Notes under the pieces: model-generated
Database searches by the model: none
Seen by the model: only the letters and a program-made list of their open reading frames with translations
Told to the model about the DNA's origin: nothing
Translations under genes and position numbers: made by a program
Origin: DLKC01 sp002478885
GTDB lineage: Bacteria > Bacteroidota > Bacteroidia > Chitinophagales > Chitinophagaceae
NCBI GenBank assembly: GCA_046329585.1
Contig: JAXLUI010000001.1
Span: 2,418,001 to 2,482,000 of the forward strand
Direction of reading: 5' to 3'
DNA: 64,000 bases
Part shown: piece by piece, positions 43,966-54,025 of the stretch
Layout: the number at the start of each line of letters is the position of its first letter
Position numbering within the stretch: position 1 is the first letter of the stretch

Positions 43966-44002
43966 GAACGATGCCAAATAAATAACAGCCGGGTAAAAAA
44001 AT

Positions 44003-44380
44003 CTACTCAGTCTTTTTGTTCTTATTTTCCCCTTCGTGAAGTTGTTTGAATATTTCTTCCATTTTAAAAACATGGTCAAGCGTATCGTCGAGGTAATAAT
44101 GGATCACCGGTATGCGGCGAACCTGGTTTTTGATGCGATCGCCCAACTCGCGTTTTATTTCGGGTGCTCGGTCATTTATTTTTCTCATTGCAGCCTCTTT
44201 ATCCTCTACCTGAAAAAGGCTTATATATATACGTGCTTCGAGCAGGTCTGGTGTAATTTTCACGCTTGAAATAGAGACCATTCCACCTAGCATCATATTT
44301 AATCCGAGGCGTCGGAAAATATCGTTCAATTCTTGCTGAATAACTCCTGCCACCTGGCGCTGACGTTTCCCTTCGGTCAT
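44003..44380 (-). CDS. rbfA: ribosome-binding factor A
   Basis: A 125-aa KH-fold protein of normal RbfA length: RQRQVAGVIQQELNDIFRR, VSISSVKITPDLLEARIYISLF and RRIPVIHYYLDDTLDHVFKMEEIFKQL. It assists 30S subunit maturation at the 16S rRNA 5' end. It is divergent from the ABC exporter gene, 63 nt between starts, and monocistronic here. Confidence 0.95.
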   Translation of the reverse strand: MTEGKRQRQVAGVIQQELNDIFRRLGLNMMLGGMVSISSVKITPDLLEARIYISLFQVEDKEAAMRKINDRAPEIKRELGDRIKNQVRRIPVIHYYLDDTLDHVFKMEEIFKQLHEGENKNKKTE

Positions 44381-44443
44381 TGTAGTAAGTATTAATCGCT
44401 GTAAAATTAGTTACTTTGTCGCTCTCACGAATAATATTAACAG

Positions 44444-46264
44444 ATGAAGCGTTATGCAAGAATATTTGGTTACCTGAAAGATTATAAGGCACGCATCGCG
44501 GTTTATTTTTTTTCAATCGTACTTTCCATTGTGTTCTCTATTTTATCGGTTGGCATGTTAATGCCTTTTCTCGACCTGATTTTTAAAGGTGACAACGGTA
44601 CCGGTTCTCTTGTTGAAGTCACAACAAACCCGGTCATAAAAACGATAAGAGAAACACTTGTAAGTATTATACAAGGCGGCGGAACAAATGGGCGAATTGA
44701 GGCGCTTGGTATTATTTGTCTTTTAATAATGGTCTCTATTTTTTTTAAAAACCTGTTTATTTACCTTTCTTTTTATGCACTCAACCCGGTGAAAAATGCC
44801 ATAGTAAACACGATTCGCCTGGAACTCTATGACAAAATACTTCGCCTGCCCATTGGCTATTTCACTGAGCAAAGAAAGGGTGACCTTATGAGCCGCACCA
44901 CGAATGATCTTGCAGAAGTAGAAACCTCTGTTGTGGGTGTGCTGGAAGGCTGGGTCACTTACCCGCTCACTATCATTATAAATCTCGTAATACTGCTTGT
45001 ACTTAGCGCTCAGCTAACTCTTTTTGTTTTATTGTTTATCCCAATAATGGGATTTATTATAGGAAGAATAACACGTTCTCTTAAGAAGCAATCGCGGGAT
45101 GTTGCATTAAAATCGGGTGAGTCTGTTTCTATTCTTGATGAAACGCTGGGCGGTTTAAGAGTAATAAAAGCATTTAATGTAGAAAGTGTTTTGCAGTTGA
45201 AATTCAGAAGAGTAAATGAAGATCTCGTTTCTACTAAAAACAAGATCAGTTTTAAAAGAGACGCAGCTTCGCCAATGTCAGAGTTTTTGGGTGTTTCCAT
45301 CTTTTGCGCTATTCTTTATTTTGGAGGAAGGCTTGTGCTGGGTAACAACATTATGGAGGCATCGGCATTTATTACTTACCTGGCCTTGTTTTACAACATT
45401 ATTAATCCGGCAAAATCATTGTCTACTTCTTTTTCGAATATGCAAAAGGGCACGGCAGCCATTCACCGTATTGAAGAAGTGTTGAAGGCGCCAGTAACCG
45501 TAGATGAAAATCCGGAAGGGAAACAAATTAAATCATTTAACGCTGCTATTGAATTTAAAAACGTTTCTTTCTCGTACGATGATTTCAGCATTTTGAAACA
45601 TATAAACCTTACCGTCAGGAAAGGAACAACTGTAGCGTTGGTTGGTAGCAGTGGTTCAGGCAAATCAACATTGGCTGACCTTGTTCCTCGTTTTCACGAT
45701 GTGACAGCCGGCGAATTATTGATCGATGGAGTGAACATAAAAGATTATTCCCTCAAAGAAGTAAGAAACCTGATGGGAATAGTTACACAAGAGCCAATAC
45801 TTTTTAATGATACCATAGCAAATAACATCGCACTAGGTAAGGAGAATGCAAGCGAGCAAGACATAATTCATGCGGCAAAAATTGCCAATGCACATAGTTT
45901 TATTGAACATAAAGAAAATGGATACCAGACAAATATTGGCGATCGGGGTTCCAAGCTGAGCGGTGGGGAACGTCAGCGCCTGACTATAGCAAGAGCTGTT
46001 TTAAAAAACCCACCAATTCTTATATTGGATGAAGCCACTTCTTCACTTGATACCGAAAGCGAACGGCTTGTGCAAGATGCCATCAATCATTTAATGCAGG
46101 ACAGAACTTCTCTTGTTATCGCACACAGGCTAAGCACTGTGCGGCATGCAGACGAAATCGTGGTTTTGCAAAAAGGTGAAATCGCTGAGCGTGGCACGCA
46201 CGATTCTCTTATTGCGCAAGACGGCATATATAAAAAACTGGTGGAAATGCAGGAAGTGAAATAA
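44444..46264 (+). CDS. MsbA-like ABC exporter (half transporter)
   Basis: A 606-aa fused permease-ATPase. Six membrane helices span about 15-330. The nucleotide-binding domain follows with Walker A VGSSGSGKST, Q-loop VTQEPILF, signature LSGGERQR, Walker B ILILDEATSSLD and H-loop AHRLSTV. The organisation matches lipid-flipping MsbA/type IV exporters that act as homodimers. It precedes a glycosyltransferase gene by 54 bp, consistent with cell-envelope lipid or glycan work. Substrate inferred only. Confidence 0.92.
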   Translation: MKRYARIFGYLKDYKARIAVYFFSIVLSIVFSILSVGMLMPFLDLIFKGDNGTGSLVEVTTNPVIKTIRETLVSIIQGGGTNGRIEALGIICLLIMVSIFFKNLFIYLSFYALNPVKNAIVNTIRLELYDKILRLPIGYFTEQRKGDLMSRTTNDLAEVETSVVGVLEGWVTYPLTIIINLVILLVLSAQLTLFVLLFIPIMGFIIGRITRSLKKQSRDVALKSGESVSILDETLGGLRVIKAFNVESVLQLKFRRVNEDLVSTKNKISFKRDAASPMSEFLGVSIFCAILYFGGRLVLGNNIMEASAFITYLALFYNIINPAKSLSTSFSNMQKGTAAIHRIEEVLKAPVTVDENPEGKQIKSFNAAIEFKNVSFSYDDFSILKHINLTVRKGTTVALVGSSGSGKSTLADLVPRFHDVTAGELLIDGVNIKDYSLKEVRNLMGIVTQEPILFNDTIANNIALGKENASEQDIIHAAKIANAHSFIEHKENGYQTNIGDRGSKLSGGERQRLTIARAVLKNPPILILDEATSSLDTESERLVQDAINHLMQDRTSLVIAHRLSTVRHADEIVVLQKGEIAERGTHDSLIAQDGIYKKLVEMQEVK

Positions 46265-46318
46265 AATTCTTTTCGCTTCCACCCTTTTTGCTTACTGCGG
46301 CCAAACCCAATTTCTCTA

Positions 46319-47431
46319 ATGACTAAAAAAATACTCATTATTTCAAGTGAGTTTTTACCTGACCCGGGTGGTATCGGCAATCATGCCTACCACATGGCAA
46401 AAGGACTTGCATTGGAGGGATATCATGTTACCGTGTTGGCAGATATCACGTCAGGCAGCCGCGATATGTTACCTGCATTTATCAAAAATATTCCTTTCCA
46501 TTTCATCCCTGTTGTAAGGGGTAACTTTGTCGTTCTTACCTATCTAAAAAGGCTAAAATTGGCGGCGAGGCTGGCAGCCGGCAGAGAGCATATAATCTGC
46601 TCGGGAAAATTTTCGCTTTGGCTTATACATTTGATAAAGCTCTTTTATCCCCAAAAAAAAATTCTTGCTATTGTTCATGGAACTGAATTATTGCTCCCGG
46701 CTGCATGGCAGAGGACTTTGATCAACAAGGCGCTTGTAAAAGCAACCAACATTGTGGCAGTTTCCCGCTACACAGAAGGTTTTATTGAAGGTGAAACAAG
46801 GGGGAAGGTTTGTACTACCGTAATTCCAAATGGAATTGACAACGGCGAATTTGTAGACCACAATACACACACAAGACCTGAAAGGCCTTTGCAACTGATT
46901 ACGATAGGTAGTGTAACCGAAAGAAAGGGACAGGAAAATGTTATCAACGCTATGCCTGAGTTGCTTATTGAATTTCCCGGTTTAATTTATCATATCGTTG
47001 GTACACCTGTAATTACTGAGGAATTGCAAAACCTCTGTAAGTTTCTTTCCATTGAAAAAAATGTGTTATTTCATGGCAAATTGCCAAGGCCGGCGTTGCT
47101 GAAGCTTTTAGATAAATCAGCAGTGAAATTGATGCTTAGCAACCACACAAACAAGGGTGATTTCGAAGGATTTGGAATCGCCTTGCTGGAAGCAAATGCC
47201 TGCGGAATTCCGTCGATTGCTTCAAATACCGGTGGCACAGCAGAAGCTGTGGCAGATAATTTCAGCGGACGACTGGTTAATGCAACTGATAGGAAAGAAA
47301 TTGTTGCTGCGGTACAAGATATTATAAACAACTACGATCGTTTCTCAGCCAATGCCATACGATGGGCAAAAGATCATGACTGGATCCTGATCATTAAAAA
47401 ATATGTTGCGATTATAGAAAGCGGCTCCTGA
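46319..47431 (+). CDS. GT4-family glycosyltransferase
   Basis: A 370-aa GT-B glycosyltransferase. The N-terminal half has FLPDPGGIGNHAYHMAKGLALEGYHVTVL and AIVHGTELL; the C-terminal half has TIGSVTERKGQENVINAMPELL, VLFHGKLPRPALLKLLDKS and the nucleotide-sugar motif GFGIALLEANACGIPSIASNTGGTAEAV. Retaining transferases of this family build glycolipids or polysaccharides. It follows the ABC exporter. A repeat arm begins 16 nt after its stop. Confidence 0.92.
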   Translation: MTKKILIISSEFLPDPGGIGNHAYHMAKGLALEGYHVTVLADITSGSRDMLPAFIKNIPFHFIPVVRGNFVVLTYLKRLKLAARLAAGREHIICSGKFSLWLIHLIKLFYPQKKILAIVHGTELLLPAAWQRTLINKALVKATNIVAVSRYTEGFIEGETRGKVCTTVIPNGIDNGEFVDHNTHTRPERPLQLITIGSVTERKGQENVINAMPELLIEFPGLIYHIVGTPVITEELQNLCKFLSIEKNVLFHGKLPRPALLKLLDKSAVKLMLSNHTNKGDFEGFGIALLEANACGIPSIASNTGGTAEAVADNFSGRLVNATDRKEIVAAVQDIINNYDRFSANAIRWAKDHDWILIIKKYVAIIESGS

Positions 47432-47447
47432 TGCCACCAGCACTGTA

Positions 47448-47467
47448 GCACAAAAGTGCGACGCAAC
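47448..47467. repeat. single repeat arm (right orientation)
   Basis: GCACAAAAGTGCGACGCAAC with AGAGCCCGACTC about 22 nt downstream. The left half would lie within the glycosyltransferase coding end and is absent. Confidence 0.78.
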
Positions 47468-47507
47468 AACTGCTGCATGAAGCAGTAGAGCCCGACTCAT
47501 AAAAATT

Positions 47508-49577
47508 TTATCCCTCCAGCGTAACAGTCTTTTTCATTCCATTGCGGTATAAAATAATACCCATTGTTACAAAAAACAACACGGCAATTATTTGGTAGGC
47601 ATCATCGCCGATAGCGCCTGCTATACTGTTTTCAAGGTTAACCGACTCAAGCGACTTGGCAATATTTTCATTGCCCGCGGTAAGCAACGCCACAGCCACA
47701 CCGGCCAATGCTCCACCCGCAACAAGACCTGTTGCAAAAAGGTTGCCGCGACTGAGATCATCTTCTGTTTCTGATTCCCCTTTTTTCTTCTTACGCCAGT
47801 CAACAATACTGCGGATAAAACCGCCACAAAAAATTGGAAGTGTGGTACTTAAAGGAAGATAAGCGCCCACGGCAAAGCTGAGTGACTTAACTCCGCAGAG
47901 TTCCATAACAACGGCAAGTGCAACACCAACAAAAACAAATTGCCAGTCGAGGTTGAAGGAAAGAATTCCTTTAATAAGCGTCGCCATTAATGTTGCCTGC
48001 GGACCGGGAAATTTATCTGTGCCAATGGCATGTGTAAAACCTTGCTGTACCATATCGGCAGTTGGCGTATCCAGTATTTTTACGGTGAGCCCGATAACGA
48101 TAGAAGAAACAATCGCGCCGATGAACAAAGCCATTTGCTGATATTTTGGCGTAGCCCCGACTATATACCCTGTTTTAAGATCCTGCGAGGTAGCACCGGC
48201 ATTTGCGGAAGCTATACAAATCATTCCACCTACAACAAGCACCATGGGCTCGTATGTTTTTCCACTCCAGCCAATACCAATAAATACAAGACAGGTAGCC
48301 ATTACGGTTGCAATGGTCATTCCGCTGATTGGATTATTACTCGACCCGATTATGCCAACAATTCTTGAAGACACTGTCACGAAGAAAGCACCAAATATTA
48401 CTACCAGTATGCCCAGCAATAATTTGCTGCCAATACCATCGCCCGGTATCATTGGTATAAAAGCCATGAGTAATATAAGCGCAACACTTCCGAAGAGTAC
48501 GATCTTTATATTAAGATCTTGTTCTGTTCTTGCAACCGCCACCTGGTTATTTTTTTTGCCAATAGTGCCGAGGCTGTCTTTAAAAGATCCAATAATGGTT
48601 GGTATTGTTTTTATCAAAGTAATAAAGCCGCCAGCAGCAACGGCACCTGCACCAACCTGTCGAATGTAAGCCCGGTACAAAGCGGTTGCGGTATCTGAAA
48701 ACTGGTGGGTTGCAGGATCCCAGCCACCAGGCCCGCCTGTAGCAGTTACGTCCTTCAGGTAGCCAAGCTTTACCAGTTGAGATGCAATGATGGTTTGATC
48801 ATGTATCAATGTTGCCAGCAGCGGGTTAAAGACCAGCCAGCTTAGCACACCACCGGCCACAAGCACGCCACAGATTCTCGGGCCGATTATATATCCTACG
48901 CCCATATACTCAGGCGTTATTTCGCCGCTTACCGTTGCTGCTGGAAAATATTTATTCGTAAGTTTTGTTGCATAAGCTGGCGTTTCTGCAATCACATGAA
49001 ATATCTTTTGCAAAAAAGCATAGACCAACGCCACAGATACACCAAGAAAAGCAGTTCGAGCAACATCGCCACCCTTTTCACCGGCCTTTAAAACAGAAGC
49101 GCAGGCAGTGCCCTCCGGGTATGGCAATGTATCGTGCTCCTTTACAATTAAAGAACGGCGAAGCGGTATCATAAGCAGCGTGCCAAGCAAACCACCGAAA
49201 ATGGCCAGCACAAGAATGGTTATATAGTTAAAGTAATTCGCACCAACGCTGTTGCCACCTGCATCTATAGATAAAAACAAAAACCCTGGCAAGGTAAATG
49301 CAACGCCTGCTGCAATACTTTCACTCGCTGAGCCGGCCGTTTGAATAATATTATTTTCAAGAATGGTTGTTCCTAGGAACCTGCGCCCAATGGTAATGGC
49401 AATCACTGCAATAGGAATAGAGGCACTAACCGTCAGCCCCGCCTTTAACGCAAGGTACACAGTGGCGGCTCCAAACAAACATCCCATCAGGCAACCCATA
49501 ATGATCGCCTTAACGGTAAATTCTTTCATTTGTGTTTCAGGCGCAACGAAAGGCCTGAATGTTTTTTTATCGCTCAT
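47508..49577 (-). CDS. OPT-family oligopeptide transporter
   Basis: A 689-aa membrane protein with about 15-16 helices. The start (TQMKEFTVKAIIMGCLMGCLFGAATVYLALKAGLTVSASIP) and segments NIIQTAGSASESIAAGVAFTLPGF, LPYPEGTACASVLKAG and NPISGMTIATVMATCLVF are typical of the bacterial OPT (oligopeptide/YSL) family, proton-driven importers of peptides or metal chelates. Monocistronic and convergent with the GT4 gene. Substrate unknown. Confidence 0.93.
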   Translation of the reverse strand: MSDKKTFRPFVAPETQMKEFTVKAIIMGCLMGCLFGAATVYLALKAGLTVSASIPIAVIAITIGRRFLGTTILENNIIQTAGSASESIAAGVAFTLPGFLFLSIDAGGNSVGANYFNYITILVLAIFGGLLGTLLMIPLRRSLIVKEHDTLPYPEGTACASVLKAGEKGGDVARTAFLGVSVALVYAFLQKIFHVIAETPAYATKLTNKYFPAATVSGEITPEYMGVGYIIGPRICGVLVAGGVLSWLVFNPLLATLIHDQTIIASQLVKLGYLKDVTATGGPGGWDPATHQFSDTATALYRAYIRQVGAGAVAAGGFITLIKTIPTIIGSFKDSLGTIGKKNNQVAVARTEQDLNIKIVLFGSVALILLMAFIPMIPGDGIGSKLLLGILVVIFGAFFVTVSSRIVGIIGSSNNPISGMTIATVMATCLVFIGIGWSGKTYEPMVLVVGGMICIASANAGATSQDLKTGYIVGATPKYQQMALFIGAIVSSIVIGLTVKILDTPTADMVQQGFTHAIGTDKFPGPQATLMATLIKGILSFNLDWQFVFVGVALAVVMELCGVKSLSFAVGAYLPLSTTLPIFCGGFIRSIVDWRKKKKGESETEDDLSRGNLFATGLVAGGALAGVAVALLTAGNENIAKSLESVNLENSIAGAIGDDAYQIIAVLFFVTMGIILYRNGMKKTVTLEG

Positions 49578-49685
49578 GCAGTGTGGTTTAGAAAATAAAT
49601 GTAAGGGTTTGATTTTTCATTTTTATATTCTCTTGCTCAAAACAATTTTTTAGGGGGCGGGCATTTGTGCTGCTATGTAACTTTT

Positions 49686-49776
49686 GTTGCGTCGCACTCT
49701 TGTGCGCCATTTCAAAAATCAACAAACTATTTAGGCCTGCCGAGCAGTGCACGAATGCACAAGAGTGCGACGCAAC
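49686..49776. repeat. paired intergenic repeat element (shortest spacer)
   Basis: Left arm GTTGCGTCGCACTCTTGTGC (49686-49705) and right arm GCACAAGAGTGCGACGCAAC (49757-49776) are perfect 20-nt reverse complements, 51 nt apart. The outer box CAGCTGGGTACAC lies at 49797-49809. Divergent promoter region between the OPT and HD genes. Confidence 0.92.
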
Positions 49777-49899
49777 GTAAGATGAGCGGTGCCTTACAGC
49801 TGGGTACACAAATTTTAATCTCAAAATGATTGATAATAATCACTCAAACTTTGTTATTATTTATAAATAGTTATTTTTATTGTAAAACCTTTTCGTGTT

Positions 49900-50499
49900 A
49901 TGTCGCCTGCCTCTTTTGAAGAACTGAAAAAAAGCACGCTTGACCTATTAAAAAGATCGCTGCCGGCAGGGCTTACTTATCATCATGCCGGCCACACGGC
50001 CGATGTGCTGCAACAGTCGGAGCGCATAGCAATTGAAGAAGGGGTTACAAATGAACATGATCTGCTGTTATTAAAAATTGCAGCTTTATTTCACGACACA
50101 GGTTTTCTTTACACTTATCGTGAACACGAAAAAAAGAGCTGTGAAATAATGCGCAGGAAGCTTGGTAATAAACTGGATGAAAGTGAACTGACGGAAGTGT
50201 GTAAAATGATTATGGCAACGAGGATACCGCAAACACCGTTGGATCATCTCGGTGAAATAATTTGCGATGCAGATCTTGATTACCTGGGGCGCGACGACTT
50301 TCCGGAAATAAGCGATGGCCTGCGGCTTGAATTCCTGCAATATGGAATTGTGAAAGACGATCTGGACTGGGAAGAAAAGCAAATTTCTTTTTTAAAGCAT
50401 CATACTTATTTCACAGATAATTCAAAGCAACTGAGGCAATCTGTAAAAAAAGACCACCTGGAAAAACTCGTGACAATCTTTTCAAAAAGGAATACATAA
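49900..50499 (+). CDS. HD-domain phosphohydrolase
   Basis: A 199-aa HD-superfamily protein. The metal ligands are visible: YHHAGHTADVLQQSERIA (first His), LFHDTGF (HD), EHEKKSCEIMRR and ICDADLDYLGR (last Asp). Members hydrolyse phosphoesters such as cyclic or other nucleotides. It lies 9 nt before a fusion gene whose C-terminus is a cyclic-nucleotide-binding domain, so an operon dealing with a nucleotide signal is possible but unproven. Confidence 0.88.
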   Translation: MSPASFEELKKSTLDLLKRSLPAGLTYHHAGHTADVLQQSERIAIEEGVTNEHDLLLLKIAALFHDTGFLYTYREHEKKSCEIMRRKLGNKLDESELTEVCKMIMATRIPQTPLDHLGEIICDADLDYLGRDDFPEISDGLRLEFLQYGIVKDDLDWEEKQISFLKHHTYFTDNSKQLRQSVKKDHLEKLVTIFSKRNT

Positions 50500-50508
50500 A
50501 CAAACAAT

Positions 50509-53500
50509 ATGTGGGGTGCAGCTTTTTTCAGATCGCTCAATGTTAGAAAAGAAGAAAGATGGCTGGTTACCAAACTTTTCTGGATACAGTTTTTCCAGGG
50601 TGCAGGTATTACCTTTTTCTTTACGTCGGCAATCACCACCTTCCTGGAAGAGTTAAATCCTTCAAAGGATTTGCCCATTGTATATATCTGCGCGTCTTTC
50701 TTAATGCTGCTCATGGGTTACATCTACGGCATTTTAGAACACCGTTATAGCGTAACCAGGTTTAGCCGTTACGTAATTCTTTTCATGGCGCTCAGCACCC
50801 TTGCCATTTACGTTACTGAACAGTTTACCGATTTACACGGCCTAAATTTTTTCAGGCCAATATGGTATTTCGTACTATATCTTTTAAGCAACCTTGAATT
50901 CTGGGGCATTGCATCCACTGTTTTTGAGGTGCGGCAGAGTAAAAGGCTGTTTAGCATTATCAGTGCGGGTGACATTCCTGCAAAACTGATCGGATCAAGC
51001 TTCGCATTAACCCTGGTGGGTCCTTTGGGTGCCGCTAACTTGTTAATTCCGGCTTTTGTTTGCCTGCTTTTACCGCTTCCATTTTTAAAACAAATAAAGA
51101 AGACAGGCGTGTTACATATAGGCCATTTTCACGATAGAGGGCATAGCCATGAGCATAAACCCGACAAAAGGTTTAAGACCTTTTTAAAACGCTTTACTTC
51201 TAACCAACTTATTTACCGGGTTGCATTGCTTTCTTTTATAATGTCTATCTGCCTTGTCATTGCCAATTTCGCTTTCTATAGCGTTATCAAAGAGAAGTGG
51301 CATAACGACAAGAATTTTGGGGTGATCATTGCTTCATTTATTGTGGTGGTTCAGAGTTGCGCCATGCTTGTAAAGGTTTTACTCACAAGCAGAATCATAT
51401 CAAAGCTTGGAATAAAGTTGTCGTTGCTGCTTACCCCGGTCATTTTCATGTGCCTTATCGCGGTTGTTATTATTGTTGAACATTCTGTGCACGACGAAAC
51501 CATACTGTTGCTAACGTTTGGTGTTTCGTGCGTTGTACTCGATGTAATGAAAACCGCTGTTAACCAGCCGGTATTTCTTAGCGTCATGCAGCCCCTGGGC
51601 ATTCATGACCGGCTTAGGGCACATAATATTGTAAAAGGCATAATGGACCCTTTCGCCTATCTCTTTAGCGGTATTTTACTATTCCTGTTGATGAGGGTGG
51701 AGGTGGAGGTTGACCTGCTGGTGCTTTCTTATTGGTTACTTTTTTTCGGGGCATGCTGGATCCTGGCGATTCATTTCGTAAATGACGAATATTATAAAAC
51801 AATTCTTACCGCAGTAAGCCGTAAATATTATTTACAAAACGGACTTACAGTTGACGATGATGCCACCAGAAGTTTTATTAATAGAGAATTGCAGCAGGGA
51901 ACGGTAAGCGAAGTATTGCAATTACTGCACCTGCTTGAGCTGCAATCAGAAAACATCATCAGGCAGGATGTTGCCGAACAGCTGATGCGGGAATCGTCAG
52001 ACCCGGTAAAAGAGGCATTATTAAAGTTGTTGCTGGCAGGTAAGGTAAGTATTGGCGCAGAATACGTGGTCAACATTTCCGGCGATGCAAACAGCAATAT
52101 TACGTTGAGGTTGCAGGCACTTTCCTGGCTGGCCGAATCAGCACAGCATGAACCCGAACTTGCCCGGTATATTGAGGATGACAACGACGATATCAATATT
52201 CTATGCAATGCTGCTCTGCTGCGCAACAAACAATCGCCGTACTATTTTAAAAGCAGTAACCTGCTGGATAACCTGCTTAATTCTGATAAGAGGTCTTTCC
52301 GGGTCAAAGCTGCCCACATTATCGGCAAAGCGGGTAACTTGGACTGGAGCTACGAGTTAGCCAGGCTGATAAACGATGGAGCAAGCGAAGTGAAATCTGC
52401 AGCCATACTTGCGGTAGGTGAACTTAAGGATGAAAATCTTATTCCCGAAATTCTTAAACACATAAAGACAAACAGAACAGAAGTTGCAGAAAGCATTTAC
52501 CGCGCAGGAAATATTGCTGTGCCGTTTGTGGTGGCCTTTGTACTCGGTGCCACAACCAGCTACGACGAAAAAAATCAATTGATCGCTATTTGCGCAAGAG
52601 CCGGTGGAGCAGTTGCCAGAACAAACCTTATGGACCTGTTGCATCACCTGCCCGATCATTCTCACAATTTGCTTCGTGCCATATATAATTGCAAAGGCAA
52701 TAGCACACCGGAACAATGCACAATATTGGAGAATTTTGCGGAACGAAAACTTGGCGATGCAGGCGAAATACTCTTCATGCAAAAATTTCTTTCACTTAAA
52801 ACCGATGCCAGTCATTTGCTTTCTGAGGCACTGGATATTGAACTACTTGCCCTAAGAGAAAGCCTTCTATATATTTTCGCCATGATCTATAATAACGAAG
52901 AAATAGAAAAAGTACGGAGAGCCGTTAAATTAAATAACAGGGAAAGTTTTGCCAATGCACTTGAGTTGATCGAGATGACTGTTCCCAAAAAATTTGCCCA
53001 CGACTTTACCATCATATTTGAGCATGGAGATCTAGAACAAAGATGCGCTGTACTGCATACCCGAAGAGGCAGCCAAATCAGCAGCGCATTGCAGATAACA
53101 GATATTGTGCTGCGCAATGCCGAATATGAATTTAATCAATGGACAAAAAGCTGCGCCATATACCTCTCAATAAAAGAACCGGATGCCGGCGACCAGGCAC
53201 TTGTAAAAAAATACATACTCTCCGAACATCCGGTATTAAAAGAAACGGCAAATTTTACACTCACCCACCATATGGAAAATAAATTATTACTGCTCGAAAA
53301 AGTGCTCATGCTTAAGAAAACAGCCATTTTCGCGGAGACACCCGAGAGCGTACTTGCCGATCTTGCGCCACTTATGCAGGAGATAGTTTATGCCGAAGGG
53401 GCCAGCATTTTTGAAGAAGGGGCCATAGGCGAAAGCATGTTCATTTTGTACCAGGGCCAGGTGCGCATTCATAAAGGTAGCACAACGCTGGTTGTGTTGT

Positions 53501-53721
53501 CGAAAGAGAACGAAGTGTTTGGCGAACTCTCCCTTTTTGATGCAGAAAAACGCTCGGCAAGCGCCACTGCACAAACAGATTGTGTGCTGTATAAACTCGA
53601 GCAATTACCTTTCTTCGAGCTAATAGAAGTGAGGCCCGAAATTGTTATGGGTGCTATAAAAATCCTCAGTAAAAGGTTACGCGATCAAAACGAAAAACTC
53701 GTGCAAATGAGTGGCAAATAA
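50509..53721 (+). CDS. MFS/nucleotide-transporter-like, HEAT-repeat and cNMP-binding fusion
   Basis: A 1070-aa three-part protein. Residues 1-430 hold about 11-12 membrane helices resembling the MFS/Npt1 (ATP/ADP translocase-like) group, with a His-rich cytosolic loop (HIGHFHDRGHSHEHKPDKR, about 203-221). Residues about 470-900 are HEAT-type helical repeats (SFRVKAAHIIGKAGNLDWSYELARLINDGASEVKSAAILAVGELKD). Residues about 940-1060 form a CRP-like cyclic-nucleotide-binding domain (YAEGASIFEEGAIGESMFILYQGQVRIH, FGELSLFDAEKRSASATAQTDC). It is known in Bacteroidota as a domain architecture; function is undefined. Likely a regulated transporter or sensor. Confidence 0.85.
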   Translation: MWGAAFFRSLNVRKEERWLVTKLFWIQFFQGAGITFFFTSAITTFLEELNPSKDLPIVYICASFLMLLMGYIYGILEHRYSVTRFSRYVILFMALSTLAIYVTEQFTDLHGLNFFRPIWYFVLYLLSNLEFWGIASTVFEVRQSKRLFSIISAGDIPAKLIGSSFALTLVGPLGAANLLIPAFVCLLLPLPFLKQIKKTGVLHIGHFHDRGHSHEHKPDKRFKTFLKRFTSNQLIYRVALLSFIMSICLVIANFAFYSVIKEKWHNDKNFGVIIASFIVVVQSCAMLVKVLLTSRIISKLGIKLSLLLTPVIFMCLIAVVIIVEHSVHDETILLLTFGVSCVVLDVMKTAVNQPVFLSVMQPLGIHDRLRAHNIVKGIMDPFAYLFSGILLFLLMRVEVEVDLLVLSYWLLFFGACWILAIHFVNDEYYKTILTAVSRKYYLQNGLTVDDDATRSFINRELQQGTVSEVLQLLHLLELQSENIIRQDVAEQLMRESSDPVKEALLKLLLAGKVSIGAEYVVNISGDANSNITLRLQALSWLAESAQHEPELARYIEDDNDDINILCNAALLRNKQSPYYFKSSNLLDNLLNSDKRSFRVKAAHIIGKAGNLDWSYELARLINDGASEVKSAAILAVGELKDENLIPEILKHIKTNRTEVAESIYRAGNIAVPFVVAFVLGATTSYDEKNQLIAICARAGGAVARTNLMDLLHHLPDHSHNLLRAIYNCKGNSTPEQCTILENFAERKLGDAGEILFMQKFLSLKTDASHLLSEALDIELLALRESLLYIFAMIYNNEEIEKVRRAVKLNNRESFANALELIEMTVPKKFAHDFTIIFEHGDLEQRCAVLHTRRGSQISSALQITDIVLRNAEYEFNQWTKSCAIYLSIKEPDAGDQALVKKYILSEHPVLKETANFTLTHHMENKLLLLEKVLMLKKTAIFAETPESVLADLAPLMQEIVYAEGASIFEEGAIGESMFILYQGQVRIHKGSTTLVVLSKENEVFGELSLFDAEKRSASATAQTDCVLYKLEQLPFFELIEVRPEIVMGAIKILSKRLRDQNEKLVQMSGK

Positions 53722-53785
53722 TTACAGCCATCCAATATTTCATCATATATTTTGGGTTACCGGCTTAAGTGCAAACGGCATCTTC

Positions 53786-53910
53786 GTTGTGTCACTCATT
53801 TGTACGGCTGGTTCGCTTATCAGCAGAAGAAAGCTGTGCAGGCTATAACAACATGAACCTCGGGTTCTAGTTACTGCCATTTATGCTACAGTACAAGGGT
53901 GCGACGCAAC
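53786..53910. repeat. paired intergenic repeat element (best outer boxes)
   Basis: Left arm GTTGTGTCACTCATTTGTAC (53786-53805); right arm GTACAAGGGTGCGACGCAAC (53891-53910). Outer boxes GGTTACCGGCTTAAG (53755-53769) and CTTAAGCCCGGTACC (53928-53942) are near-perfect reverse complements, 16 and 17 nt outside the arms. The whole unit is 188 bp. Confidence 0.92.
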
Positions 53911-54025
53911 GATGTTCAATTCCAGCACTTAAGCCCGGTACCAAATACCAGTTTTCGTAAGGCTGTTTTCAACGGGCTCATTAATTTGCAGTTTCATTTA
54001 GCAGCACAGTTTATTCACAGTAATC

